Part shown: positions 25,678 to 34,701 of the stretch, one piece after another
Numbering within the stretch: position 1 is the first letter of the stretch
How the letters are laid out: each line of letters opens with the position of its first letter
Assembly: GCF_002154505.1 (NCBI RefSeq)
Contig: NZ_MUBM01000041.1
Location: forward strand, 1 to 52,908
Direction of reading: 5' to 3'
DNA from: Streptomyces carpinensis
Lineage (GTDB): Bacteria > Actinomycetota > Actinomycetes > Streptomycetales > Streptomycetaceae
Length of the DNA: 52,908 nucleotides
Position numbers and translations under genes: made by a program
Notes under the pieces: generated by a model
Seen by the model: only the letters and a program-made list of their open reading frames with translations
What the model was told of the DNA's origin: nothing
The model's database searches: none

Positions 25678-26265
25678 GTGCGGTTGGTCGTGGGAATGAC
25701 CGGGGCAACGGGCGCCCCGTTCGGTGTCCGGCTCCTGGAGAATCTACGCGAGCTGCCGGACGTCGAGACGCATCTCGTCCTGTCCCGGTGGGCGCGCACG
25801 ACGATCGAGCTGGAGACCGGCCTGTCCGTGGCCGAGGTGTCCGCGCTCGCGGACGTCATGCACCACCCCGACGACCAGGGCGCCACCATCTCCTCCGGCT
25901 CCTTCCGCACGGACGGCATGGTGATCGTGCCGTGTTCGATGAAGACCCTCGCCGGGATCAGGACCGGATACGCGGAGGGCTTGGTCGCGCGCGCCGCCGA
26001 TGTCGTGCTGAAAGAGCGGCGCAGGCTCGTTCTCGTCCCGCGAGAGACCCCGCTGAGCGAGATCCATCTGCAGAACATGCTCGAACTCGCCCGGATGGGC
26101 GTGCAGTTGGTGCCGCCCATGCCCGCCTTCTACAACCACCCGCGCACCGTCGACGACATCGTCGACCACGTGGTGGCCCGCATCCTCGACCAGTTCGAGC
26201 TGCCCGCGCCCGCCGCCAGGCGCTGGGCCGGAATGCGCGCGGCCCGCACCGCTTCCCGCGACTGA
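25678..26265 (+). CDS. vdcB: Flavin prenyltransferase, VdcB/UbiX type
   Basis: The 195-aa protein begins MRLVVGMTGATGAPFGVRLL, the UbiX FMN-binding start, and carries IVPCSMKTLAGIRTGYAEGL and RRRLVLVPRETPLSEIHLQN, which contact FMN and the prenyl donor. It makes prenylated FMN for the UbiD-type partner next door. GTG at 25678 has AGGAG seven bases upstream; an in-frame GTG at 25663 is less likely. The three-gene order B-C-D matches the vanillate decarboxylase (vdc) and bsd clusters. Confidence 0.92.
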   Translation: MRLVVGMTGATGAPFGVRLLENLRELPDVETHLVLSRWARTTIELETGLSVAEVSALADVMHHPDDQGATISSGSFRTDGMVIVPCSMKTLAGIRTGYAEGLVARAADVVLKERRRLVLVPRETPLSEIHLQNMLELARMGVQLVPPMPAFYNHPRTVDDIVDHVVARILDQFELPAPAARRWAGMRAARTASRD

Positions 26266-26296
26266 AGTCCCAAACCCCCCACAAAGGAGTTCCCCC

Positions 26297-27724
26297 ATGG
26301 CTTATGACGATCTGCGCAGCTTCCTCGACACCCTGGACAAGGAGGGGCAGCTGCTGCGCATCACCGACGAGGTGCTGCCCGAGCCCGATCTCGCGGCCGC
26401 CGCCAACGCGACGGGCCGCATCGGCGAGAACGCACCCGCTCTCTACTTCAACAATGTCAAGGGCTTCACCAACGCCCGGATCGCAATGAATGTGCACGGC
26501 TCCTGGGCCAACCACGCGCTCGCGCTCGGGCTGCCGAGGAACACCCCGGTCAAGGAGCAGGTGGAGGAGTTCGCGCGCCGCTGGGACGCCTTCCCCGTCG
26601 CGCCCGAGCGCCGCGAGGACGCGCCCTGGCGCGAGAACACCCAAGAGGGTGACGAGGTCGACCTCTTTTCGGTGCTCCCGTTGTTCCGTCTCAACGACGG
26701 CGACGGCGGCTTCTACCTCGACAAGGCCGCCGTCGTCTCCCGCGACCCGGACGATCCCGAGCACTTCGGCAAGCAGAACGTCGGCACGTACCGTATCCAG
26801 GTGATCGGCACCAACCGTCTCGCCTTTCAGCCGGTCCCCATGCACGACGTCGCCCAGCACCTGCGCAAGGCCGAGGAGAAGGGCGAGGACCTGCCCATCG
26901 CCATCACCCTCGGCAACGACCCGGTGATGGCGATCGTCGCCGGGATGCCGATGGCCTACGACCAGAGCGAGTACGAGATGGCCGGCGCGCTGCGCGGCGC
27001 GCCCGCCCCGATCGCCACCGCGCCGCTCACCGGCTTCGACGTACCGTGGGGCAGCGAGGTCGTCATCGAAGGCGTCATCGAGTCGCGTAAGCGGCAGATC
27101 GAGGGGCCTTTCGGCGAGTTCACCGGCCACTACTCGGGCGGGCGCCGCATGCCCGTCATTCGTGTCGACCGCGTCTCGTTCCGGACGAACCCGGTCTTCG
27201 AGTCGCTCTACCTCGGTATGCCGTGGACCGAATGCGACTATCTCGTCGGCCCCAACACGTGCGTGCCGCTGCTCAAGCAGCTGCGCGCCGAGTTCCCCGA
27301 GGTGAAGGCTGTCAACGCCATGTACACGCACGGCCTGATGGTGATCATCTCTACGGCCAAGCGGTACGGCGGCTTCGCCAAGGCCGTCGGCATGCGCGCC
27401 ATGACCACACCGCACGGACTCGGCTACGTGTCCCAGGTGATCCTCGTCGACGAGGACGTGGACCCCTTCAATCTGCCGCAGGTCATGTGGGCCATGTCCG
27501 CCAAGGTCAACCCGAAGGACGACGTCGTCGTCATCCCCAACCTGTCCGTCCTGGAGCTCGCCCCGGCGGCTCAGCCCGCCGGCATCACCAGCAAGATGAT
27601 CATCGACGCGACGACCCCGGTCTCGCCGGACGTCCGCGGCAACTTCTCCACGCCTGCCAAGGACCTGCCCGAGACCGCACAGTGGGCGGCCCGGCTGCAG
27701 AGCATGCTCGCGAACCGTGCCTGA
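26297..27724 (+). CDS. vdcC: Non-oxidative hydroxybenzoate/vanillate decarboxylase, UbiD type
   Basis: The 475-aa protein is a full-length prFMN-dependent decarboxylase. It shows GTYRIQVIGTNRLAFQPVP (cofactor-binding Arg region), PIAITLGNDPVMAIVAGMP and EGPFGEFTGHYSG with the catalytic Glu region. The length equals that recalled for Streptomyces VdcC. In that organism the enzyme turns vanillate into guaiacol; 4-hydroxybenzoate-type acids are alternatives. It follows vdcB by 31 bp with AAAGGAG before ATG. Confidence 0.92.
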   Translation: MAYDDLRSFLDTLDKEGQLLRITDEVLPEPDLAAAANATGRIGENAPALYFNNVKGFTNARIAMNVHGSWANHALALGLPRNTPVKEQVEEFARRWDAFPVAPERREDAPWRENTQEGDEVDLFSVLPLFRLNDGDGGFYLDKAAVVSRDPDDPEHFGKQNVGTYRIQVIGTNRLAFQPVPMHDVAQHLRKAEEKGEDLPIAITLGNDPVMAIVAGMPMAYDQSEYEMAGALRGAPAPIATAPLTGFDVPWGSEVVIEGVIESRKRQIEGPFGEFTGHYSGGRRMPVIRVDRVSFRTNPVFESLYLGMPWTECDYLVGPNTCVPLLKQLRAEFPEVKAVNAMYTHGLMVIISTAKRYGGFAKAVGMRAMTTPHGLGYVSQVILVDEDVDPFNLPQVMWAMSAKVNPKDDVVVIPNLSVLELAPAAQPAGITSKMIIDATTPVSPDVRGNFSTPAKDLPETAQWAARLQSMLANRA

Positions 27725-27756
27725 AGGACCTCCCCGATCTCTTGAAAGGAAAACCC

Positions 27757-27996
27757 ATGAGCAATCTGCCTGCTGAGTGCCCCCGCTGCGCCTTCGAGAC
27801 GGTCGCCCGGCTCGCCACCTCACCCGTCCCCGGGGTGTGGGACGTGCTCCAGTGCGGCCGCTGCCTGTACACCTGGCGCACGACCGAGCCCGCCCGCCGT
27901 ACCCGGCGTGAGGCCTACCCCGAGAACTTCAAGCTGACGCCGGCCGACATCGCGAACGCGATCGAAGTGCCGGAGGTACCGCCGCTCCTCAAGTAA
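27757..27996 (+). CDS. vdcD: Decarboxylase small subunit, VdcD/BsdD type
   Basis: This 79-aa protein has a zinc-ribbon-like pair CPRC (about 8-11) and CGRC (about 32-35) and the conserved tail RREAYPENFKLTPADI found in VdcD/BsdD. It is required with B and C for activity in described systems. AAAGGA lies upstream of the ATG, 32 bp after vdcC. It completes the operon; a lacI scrap begins immediately after its stop. Confidence 0.9.
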   Translation: MSNLPAECPRCAFETVARLATSPVPGVWDVLQCGRCLYTWRTTEPARRTRREAYPENFKLTPADIANAIEVPEVPPLLK

Positions 27997-28001
27997 CGCC
28001 A

Positions 28002-28238
28002 GCGCTGCCGACGCACTACCAGGCGCGTCGACAGGTCTGTCCGCGTCGCTGCCGGCTGCTCACCCGTCATCAGACGGACGAGCAGCCACAGCACGATGGG
28101 AGCCATCTCCGCCGGCGGCTGACAGACCGCGGTCAGCGGTGGGGCTGCCCAGTGGGCCTCAGGCAGGTCGGCGAAACCGACGACGCTCATGTCGCCCGGG
28201 AAGAAGAGCGCCTTCTCGCCGGGTGCCGATGCCGCCAT
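28002..28238 (-). pseudogene. LacI-family regulator, C-terminal fragment
   Basis: About 79 residues on the minus strand carry the LacI C-terminal signature: DMSVVGFADLPEAHWAAPPL, TAVCQPPAEMA and RTDLSTRLVVRR. The DNA-binding and most of the sugar-binding domain are gone, and the stop is lost at the junction with the vdcD end. It is the scrap of a sugar-responsive repressor, matching the permease scrap and glucanase that follow. Confidence 0.75.
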
Positions 28239-28284
28239 CCACTACCGGACGCGGGGGGCCCCACCCCGTTGGAGGGCTACTCGA

Positions 28285-28401
28285 AACGACTTCGGACTGC
28301 AGATGGCGGGTGCGGTCTTCATGGTCGCCCCCGTCCTCGTCGTCTTCATCGCCTTCCAGCGCTACGTCGTCCAGGGCTTCACCACGTCCGGCCTGAAGTG
28401 A
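28285..28401 (+). pseudogene. Sugar ABC transporter permease, C-terminal fragment
   Basis: About 38 codons end in the family-typical tail: LQMAGAVFMVAPVLVVFIAF, QRYVVQGFTTSGLK and a TGA. This is the last helix and the conserved end of MalG-type permeases. The upstream part is replaced by sequence joining to the lacI scrap. It lies 58 bp before the GH5 gene, as in oligosaccharide operons. Confidence 0.7.
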
Positions 28402-28459
28402 CCGACTTGAGGCAACCCGTCTTCGCTCGCGGGCCGCCCGTCCCTCCAGGAGTACACCC

Positions 28460-30045
28460 ATGGCACTCTCTCTCCTCCGCCGCGACGGCCGACAGATCGT
28501 CGACGCCACTGGTCAGCCGATAGTGTTGCGCGGCGTCGGTCTCGGCAACTGGGTGTTGCCCGAGGGCTACATGTGGCATTTCGGCGACACCTCGGCCAGC
28601 CCGCGCCAGATCGAGGCACTCATCACCGACCTCATCGGTGAAGCCGCCGCACAGGAGTTCTGGCGTCGTTTCCGCGATACCTACATCACCGAGCACGACG
28701 TCGCCGCCATCGTCGCCCACGGCTACAACTCCATCCGGCTGCCCCTCAACTGGCGCATTCTGATGACCGAGGAAGGGCAGTGGATCGAGGACGGCTTCGC
28801 GCTGCTCTCTCGCACGGTCGAGGCCTGCCGCCGCCACGACCTCTACGTCGTCCTCGATCTGCACGGCGCACCCGGCGGCCAGACCGGCACCAACATCGAC
28901 GACTCCGCCGGCTGGCCCGACCTGTTCACCGATCCCCGCAACCGGCAACTCACCGTCCGTCTCTGGCAGGAGCTCGCCCGGCGCCACCGCGACGACCCCG
29001 TCATCGCCGGATACGACCTGCTCAACGAACCGCTTCCAGGTGACCACCGGGACCGCTACCGCGATGACCTGGTCCGGCTCTACCAAGACCTGATCACCGC
29101 CATCCGGGCGGTCGACTCCGATCACCTCGTCATCCTCGAAGGCATGCACTGGTCCAACGACTGGAGCATCTTGACCGAGCTCTGGGACGACCAGGTCGTG
29201 TTCCAGTTCCACAAGTACTGGAACGCGCCCGACACCGACAGCATCCGCGAATACCTAGAGGTTCGCGATCGCCTCGACGTCCCCATCTGGCTCGGCGAGA
29301 GCGGCGAGAATCACCTCGCCTGGTTTCAGGGAACCTTCGGGATGTGCGACGACCTCGGCATCGGCTGGAACTTCTGGCAGTGGAAGAAACTCGGTACCCG
29401 GGTCTCCCCTCTTTCCATCCGCGTCCCGGACGACTGGCACCTCATCCAGTCGGCGGCCAACGGCGGCGACCGTCCTGACCTCGAGACCGCCACCAAGATC
29501 CTGACCCAGTACCTAGACAACATCGCCTACCACGCCTGCGAGCAGCACCCGCAAGTCGTCCAAGCGATGATGCGCCGTGCCCCCTGCGCCTGTATGCCGC
29601 GCACTTCCCGGCCGGCGGGGAAGGGGTTTCCTGGCATGCGACCCGACGTGACACCGGACTGCGCGGATTCCGCGAGACAGAAGGCGTCACCATCGGCTTC
29701 GCCGACCGGGAACGCACAGGCGAGGCCGCCTTCCCCGCTACCGGGGAACCTCACCCGCACCCCACGGACGCACTCGACATACGGCTCACGGCGGGTGAGT
29801 GGGTCGCCTACCGCTTCGAGGTACGCGACACCGCCGACCTTGCCGCCACCGTCCTCGGGGCAGCTTCCCCCGATGCCCGGGTGCGCCTCTCCCTCGACGG
29901 CGCCGACCTCCCCCCGGACCCCTCCGCCATCGGCCACGCCGCCACCGCTCTCGGCCCCGTAGCGGGGGGCGCCCACACCCTCACTCTCGCGGTCGAGAAG
30001 GGCTCGGTCCAGATAGGCGCGATCGACCTCACCCGGTGTTCCTGA
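28460..30045 (+). pseudogene. GH5-family glycoside hydrolase, frameshifted
   Basis: The first about 370 codons form an intact GH5 barrel: RGVGLGNWVLPEGYMW, YNSIRLPLNWR, acid/base E190 in DLLNEP and nucleophile E280 in WLGESGEN. No signal peptide is visible. At a run of five C's (29580-29584) the frame shifts. Beyond it, a second frame encodes a good C-terminal beta-domain (LRLYAAHFPAGGEG, DALDIRLTAGEWVAYRFEV, GAIDLTRCS) to the TGA at 30045. One more C would restore a single protein of about 528 residues. The catalytic domain may still work, or the shift may be a sequencing error. Confidence 0.8.
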
Positions 30046-30393
30046 CCGGCTGTGGCAGGCCGAGCCCCCACGCCTTCAGGAGCGTGCCAGTGGATGCACA
30101 AGCGAAGGAGCCCGGCGGAGGGGACACCTGTAGGGCGCCTGGAAGAGAACGCCGTTTCACGCGCGACGCGCGCGTCGAGACTCTCACGGTGGCGATATCG
30201 GACCTTGGCGTATTGACCACCCGATCGCAACTTCGGGCAGCCGTACTTCGTCGAGTCCGTCATCTGCATCATCGGCCTGGCGATCTCTACTCGCTCAAGA
30301 CCCCAGTCGACCCAGCCGGAAAGGCGGCCAGGCGCCCCGGGCCCGCAACCAGTGAAGTAATTGAGCATGAAGCGCGGAAGGTACACCGGCGTG
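30046..30393. other. Gap with possible transporter tail scrap
   Basis: No complete gene is seen. A plus frame at 30217-30360 reads NFGQPYFVESVICIIGLAIS followed by a charged tail and TAA. This looks like a final membrane helix of a transporter but is too short to name. The gntR gene converges from the right. Confidence 0.35.
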
Positions 30394-31065
30394 TTAGAGG
30401 TGGTCGCCGAGGAGGACCCGACGGACGTGGTGGAGGTGGTCGCGCATAGCGTCGCGGGCGCCTTGCGGATCCCGTTCGCGGACCGCAGCGACGATCTGCT
30501 CATGTTCGGTGCAGTAGCAGCGGTGGCGTTCGGGATTGAAGCTGCGACGCTTCAGGCCGCCCCAGATGGGCTGGCGGCGAGCGTTGATGAGCAGCGAACT
30601 GACGCCGATCAGGACACTGTTGTGGGTGGCCACTGAGAAGCTGTGGTGCAGGGCAGTGTCCCAGCGTTCGAACTCTTCCGAGCTGGACGCCTGCTCTCCG
30701 CCGTGCAGGCAGCGTTCCATTTCCTCGAGGTCCGCCCCGGTTGCAGAAGCGACGGCGAGTGACATCAGCTCCGGTTCCAGTACCAGGCGTGAGGCCATGA
30801 TCTCCGCGGGGCTGGGCTGGTGGGAGACACCATCGAGGAGGGTGGTCTCGTTGGGGGCCACGAACGTGCCGCGGCCGACGTGACGGAGCACGATTCCGCG
30901 GCTCTCCAGGTCCTGCAGCGCGGCGCGGACCGCGGCGCGGCCGACCCCGATGGCTGCAGCCAGGTCCCGTTCGGTCGGCAGGCGGTCGCCGGGCTTGAGG
31001 CCGCCGGTGGTGATGATCTCTTCCAGGTGCTTGAGCACGGTGGCGGCGGGGCCGACAGCGTCCAT
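30394..31065 (-). CDS. GntR-family (FadR subfamily) regulator
   Basis: The 223-aa protein has a GntR winged helix (about 5-70: GLKPGDRLPTERDLAAAIGV, RAAVRAALQDLESRGIV) and an all-helical FCD domain (about 85-215) with metal-ligand-type residues in WDTALHHSFSVATHN and HEQIVAAVRERDPQGARDAM. The ATG at 31065 has GGAG six bases upstream; GTG two codons earlier is an alternative. It is divergent from the FAH-family gene, with mirrored operator-like sequences between them, so local repression is likely. Confidence 0.92.
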   Translation of the reverse strand: MDAVGPAATVLKHLEEIITTGGLKPGDRLPTERDLAAAIGVGRAAVRAALQDLESRGIVLRHVGRGTFVAPNETTLLDGVSHQPSPAEIMASRLVLEPELMSLAVASATGADLEEMERCLHGGEQASSSEEFERWDTALHHSFSVATHNSVLIGVSSLLINARRQPIWGGLKRRSFNPERHRCYCTEHEQIVAAVRERDPQGARDAMRDHLHHVRRVLLGDHL

Positions 31066-31217
31066 CTTCACTCCCTCCCATGACCAATCAGAACCAATAT
31101 TAGTGGTTCGATCGCCAACGGGAGAGCGGTTGAGTGTTGACGTGCCTTAAACGCCGAACCTAGTCTCACCTATATGGACCGATACCCAATATTGGTTCGG
31201 ATTGGTCAGGAGGTACG
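31066..31217. promoter_or_regulatory. Divergent gntR/FAH promoter with mirrored GntR operators
   Basis: GACCAATC-N-GAACCAATATT occurs at 31082-31101 and again, on the opposite strand, at 31188-31207, with one variable base. Each copy lies 10-16 bases before one of the two start codons. Within each is an AACCA/CCAATATTGG dyad of the kind GntR proteins bind. Binding would cover both translation-start regions at once. Confidence 0.75.
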
Positions 31218-32171
31218 GTGCGGTTCGCGAGGATTGAGAGCAAGGACGGCGTGCGGGTGTGCGCGGTCGACGAACACGGAACAGGCCGCGAGGTGCGATT
31301 CCCCGACGCCGACGCTCCCATCAGCGACCTGCGGCAGATCATCGACGCGGGCCCCGAGGCCGCAGGACGCCTGGAGATCGGGAGCCGGCCCGTCGACGGG
31401 CAACTGCTGGCCCCCCTGGTCCCGACCCGAAACATCTTCTGCGTAGGACGTAACTACACCGAGCACGCGGCGGAGTTCGCGAAGAGCGGCTTCGACGCGA
31501 CCGGCTCCCCCAACGGCGAGCATGTGCCGGAGTACCCCGTCGTCTTCACCAAGCCCGCGGCGTCCGTGATCGCCTCCGGCGACGTGGTCGACCCACACAC
31601 CGACATCACGTCCGCGCTGGACTACGAGGGCGAGATCGCCTTCATCATCGGGCAGCGCGCCTCGAAGGTCAGCCGAGACGAAGCGATGTACTGCGTGTGG
31701 GGCTACACCCTCATCAACGACATCACCGCCCGTGACCTGCAGCGTGACCACAAGCAGTGGTTCATTGGCAAGTCCCTGGATACCTTCTGCCCGATGGGGC
31801 CGTGGGCCGTGACAGCTGACGAGATCGACATCCATGATCTGCAGCTGCAGACCCGTGTAAACAGCGAACTGCGCCAGGACGCCAACACCTCCCAGCTGAT
31901 CTTCGACGTGGCAACCATCGTCGAGAGCCTCTCGGCCGGCATCACATTGGAGCCCGGAGACATCATCGCCACCGGCACCCCGGTTGGTGTCGGCATCGGC
32001 TTCGACCCACCCAAGTACCTGGCCATCGGCGACCAGGTTGTCGTCTCCGCCCCAGGGCTGGGCGAGCTGACCAACACCATCGGCCCAGTGGCCGACCGCG
32101 ATCACCTGCAGCCCGCCGCCGACGCCGCGCTGTTCGATGACGACAGCGGTCCGAGCAGCCTCTCGGCGTGA
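31218..32171 (+). CDS. Fumarylacetoacetate hydrolase family protein
   Basis: The 317-aa protein has the FAH fold: IFCVGRNYTEHAAEFAK, PVVFTKPAASVIASGD, the metal-binding DYEGEIAFIIG and NDITARDLQRDHKQWFIGKS. The family cleaves or isomerises acylpyruvates and 2-oxo-hept-ene-dioates in aromatic meta-pathways. GTG at 31218 has AGGAGG upstream. It stands alone under the GntR regulator and converges on the fused P450 gene. Which C-C bond it breaks is unknown, since no ring-cleavage dioxygenase is visible. Confidence 0.88.
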   Translation: MRFARIESKDGVRVCAVDEHGTGREVRFPDADAPISDLRQIIDAGPEAAGRLEIGSRPVDGQLLAPLVPTRNIFCVGRNYTEHAAEFAKSGFDATGSPNGEHVPEYPVVFTKPAASVIASGDVVDPHTDITSALDYEGEIAFIIGQRASKVSRDEAMYCVWGYTLINDITARDLQRDHKQWFIGKSLDTFCPMGPWAVTADEIDIHDLQLQTRVNSELRQDANTSQLIFDVATIVESLSAGITLEPGDIIATGTPVGVGIGFDPPKYLAIGDQVVVSAPGLGELTNTIGPVADRDHLQPAADAALFDDDSGPSSLSA

Positions 32172-32322
32172 ATGACCTTCCGGGTTCATCGTGGGGCTGG
32201 CTGGGAAGCGCTGCTGCCGGCACGCGCCGGCGTCAGGAATTCGTAGTCGGACGGACACACACCATGAGGTCGACACGTCTGGGCTGCTGACGACACGGAC
32301 ACCGCAGCCAGGGGCTTGTGAG

Positions 32323-32354
32323 GCGCCTGGCCGGCCGCAGAGCCGGCCAGGCGC
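32323..32354. terminator. Convergent hairpin terminator
   Basis: GCGCCTGGCCGGC (32323-32335) pairs perfectly with GCCGGCCAGGCGC (32342-32354) around a 6-nt loop. It lies between the convergent FAH gene and the P450 fusion gene. Confidence 0.8.
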
Positions 32355-32368
32355 ACGTGGTCCGGGGG

Positions 32369-34546
32369 CTACAGGTCGAGAATGAGATGATCGGTCATCG
32401 ACTTCGAGACACAGGGCGCCATCAGGGTGTTGGACTCCCGCTCCTTGGGAGAGAGGAATGAATCACGGTGATCCGGCACTCCCTCCAGCACGGTGGACAG
32501 GCAGGAGCCGCAGGTGCCCTCGAAACAGGCTGCTGGGATGGTCACGCCTGCCTCTGCACATGCGTCGATGATGGACTGTCCGGGCTGTACCGGCACCTCG
32601 ACGTTCGAACGCTTGAGGCGCACCGTGAAAGCCTCATAGGAGCCCTCTGCCGCGCGGCGTGCGCCAGGCTTCGGGGCGAACCACTCGGTGTGGAACTCTC
32701 GTTGCGCTCGATTGGCGGCTTCCTCGACGCCCACGAGAAAACTCTGGGAACCGCAGGCGTAGATCGCCGCTTGAGGATCCGTCTGCGCGATCAGGGCATC
32801 GAGGTCGGGACGGCCATGCTCGGACGTGATGTGGATCTTCGCCTCATCGTGCTGCTCGAGTAGGTCGAGATAGGCCAGTTGCGCCCGCGTTCGTCCCACA
32901 TAGTCCAAGCGCCAAGGCACACCACCCGACTGCGCCTCTTCGATCATCGCCAGGATGGGAGTGATGCCGATACCGCTGGCGAAAAAGTGGTAGCGCTCGG
33001 CAGCCTCCATCTTGAAGTTGTTGCGTGGCCAGCGGACTCCGATCTGATCGCCGGCCTTGAGCGTGTGGATCGCCGCTGAACCGCCACGCCCGTTTTCCTC
33101 GCGCAACACCGCGATGCGCCAGACACTCATGTCTGACGGGCCGTTGATCAGCGAGTAGGAGCGAATGACGTCACCAGGCAGGACCACATCGACATGAGCG
33201 CCGGCTGTCCACTCGGGAAGCTGAGCATCGGTGTTGGCGCGAAGTTCGAGTTCGATCGTGCGGTCGGCCACCGATCGAACCTTGGTCACCTTCATGGCCA
33301 CTTGCTTGTAACCGTTGCGAATGACGGTACCGGTCAAGTCCAGTGAGCGGGCTACAAAGCGTACGGGCAGCTTCGAGGGGCCAAGATGAGTCCACGTGCT
33401 CCACTCGGGGTCACCGGCCAACTGGAAGTCATCCGTCATCGAGAGAAGCTCTTCGACCGCGATCCGGAGCTGCTCACGTGCGAGTGTGGCGCCAATGCAC
33501 CGATGGCCTCCGTACCCGAAGGCGATATGAGGATTCGGCTTGCGGTCAAAGTCGACTTCACTCGCGTTCTCGAACTTTCGTTCGTCGCGATTCGCCGCCG
33601 ACACCATCAGGCCGACCCTCGATCCCTTGGGAACGACTCGGCCCTCGATCTCGACTTCCCGGGTCGTCTTGCGGCCGACGAGGCGCACGGGAGTCCACAC
33701 GCGCAGCATCTCCTCGATCGCCTGAGGAATCAGCTTCGGTTCGCCCCGAAGACGCTTCTGGTCCTGGGGCGTTGTCGCAAGATGACGGATGATGCTGCCG
33801 AGCATGTTGGTCGTGGTCCCATGTCCAGCTTGCAGGAACAGCCGGATCGTGCCCGCGATGTCGTCATCTGAAAGCTTCCGGCCATCGACCTCTTCGTGGA
33901 TCATGGCACTGATGAGGTCGTTCGGATCATAGGGCGTCTTCTTGCGCGCCTCCAAGACCTTGTAGATGTAGTCATAGATTTCATCGTTCGCGGCCTTGTG
34001 CGTCGCACTATCGCCTGCCGCGCCGGCGTCGATGATCCGATTTACGGTCGTCTTGATGTGCTCGGCGTCTTCTACCGAGATGCCCAGGAAAATGCACTGG
34101 ACCTGAATGGGCATGTGGAACGTGAACGATGCCACGGCGTCGACTTCACCGAGCGATACACACCGTCCGATCAGGTCCCGCGCGGTGCGACGGATCACCG
34201 GTTCTATGCGACGGATGTACTCAGGGGCGAAGAAGCGATTCAGTAGGTCCCGGTAGGCGGTGTGCAAGGGCGGATCCACCTCTGCCGGTGCCCGAGGAGG
34301 ACGGTCCGGGCTTGTGGCATCGGGGATGGGCGTCTTCTGTGCGCTGGTGAACGTTTGCCAGTCCAACGCCGCTTCCGTCACGTCCTTGAACCGTGTCAGC
34401 GCGTAGAAGCCCCCGAACCTGTCGCTATAGGCAACCGGACAGCCGTCTTGGAGGCGGGCGTAGACCTCCGTGGGGTCAGCGTGATTCTCCGGGGCAAGCG
34501 GATCCCAGTCTTCGGACGGGTTCGACATAGGGCAGCGCTCGGGCAC
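32369..34546 (-). CDS. Self-sufficient P450: cytochrome P450 fused to phthalate-dioxygenase-type reductase
   Basis: In this 725-aa fusion, residues about 10-400 are a P450: ExxR at E279/R282 and heme loop FGYGGHRCIG with C350. Residues about 410-725 are a reductase: FMN barrel (IRSYSLING), NAD loop (ASGIGITPILAM) and a [2Fe-2S] domain (ACFEGTCGSC, MAPC). This is the CYP116B-like order, slightly shorter than usual. The I helix reads AGHGTTT: G243 stands where Asp/Glu is normal. GTG at 34546 has AGAGGTGA upstream; ATG 34528 is the alternative. It follows ALDH, ADH and MFS genes and would hydroxylate the imported substrate. Confidence 0.9.
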   Translation of the reverse strand: MPERCPMSNPSEDWDPLAPENHADPTEVYARLQDGCPVAYSDRFGGFYALTRFKDVTEAALDWQTFTSAQKTPIPDATSPDRPPRAPAEVDPPLHTAYRDLLNRFFAPEYIRRIEPVIRRTARDLIGRCVSLGEVDAVASFTFHMPIQVQCIFLGISVEDAEHIKTTVNRIIDAGAAGDSATHKAANDEIYDYIYKVLEARKKTPYDPNDLISAMIHEEVDGRKLSDDDIAGTIRLFLQAGHGTTTNMLGSIIRHLATTPQDQKRLRGEPKLIPQAIEEMLRVWTPVRLVGRKTTREVEIEGRVVPKGSRVGLMVSAANRDERKFENASEVDFDRKPNPHIAFGYGGHRCIGATLAREQLRIAVEELLSMTDDFQLAGDPEWSTWTHLGPSKLPVRFVARSLDLTGTVIRNGYKQVAMKVTKVRSVADRTIELELRANTDAQLPEWTAGAHVDVVLPGDVIRSYSLINGPSDMSVWRIAVLREENGRGGSAAIHTLKAGDQIGVRWPRNNFKMEAAERYHFFASGIGITPILAMIEEAQSGGVPWRLDYVGRTRAQLAYLDLLEQHDEAKIHITSEHGRPDLDALIAQTDPQAAIYACGSQSFLVGVEEAANRAQREFHTEWFAPKPGARRAAEGSYEAFTVRLKRSNVEVPVQPGQSIIDACAEAGVTIPAACFEGTCGSCLSTVLEGVPDHRDSFLSPKERESNTLMAPCVSKSMTDHLILDL

Positions 34547-34701
34547 GAAACTCACCTCTCTGTATGTCTTCTCTCAGGGCCATGGATGGGGGGATCTGGT
34601 CGACGCGTCGCGGGAGTCGTCCGCACCGATGCGGCGGGTCGGCGCCCCGAAAACGACGTTCACGGGACCTTCCAAGGCGCACGTCACTCCGCCCCTCATG
34701 C

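Noticed and set aside
25958..27823. 621-codon open frame antisense to vdcC
   Set aside because: It covers the UbiD-type gene exactly and shows low-complexity Gly/Val/Asp text without motifs.
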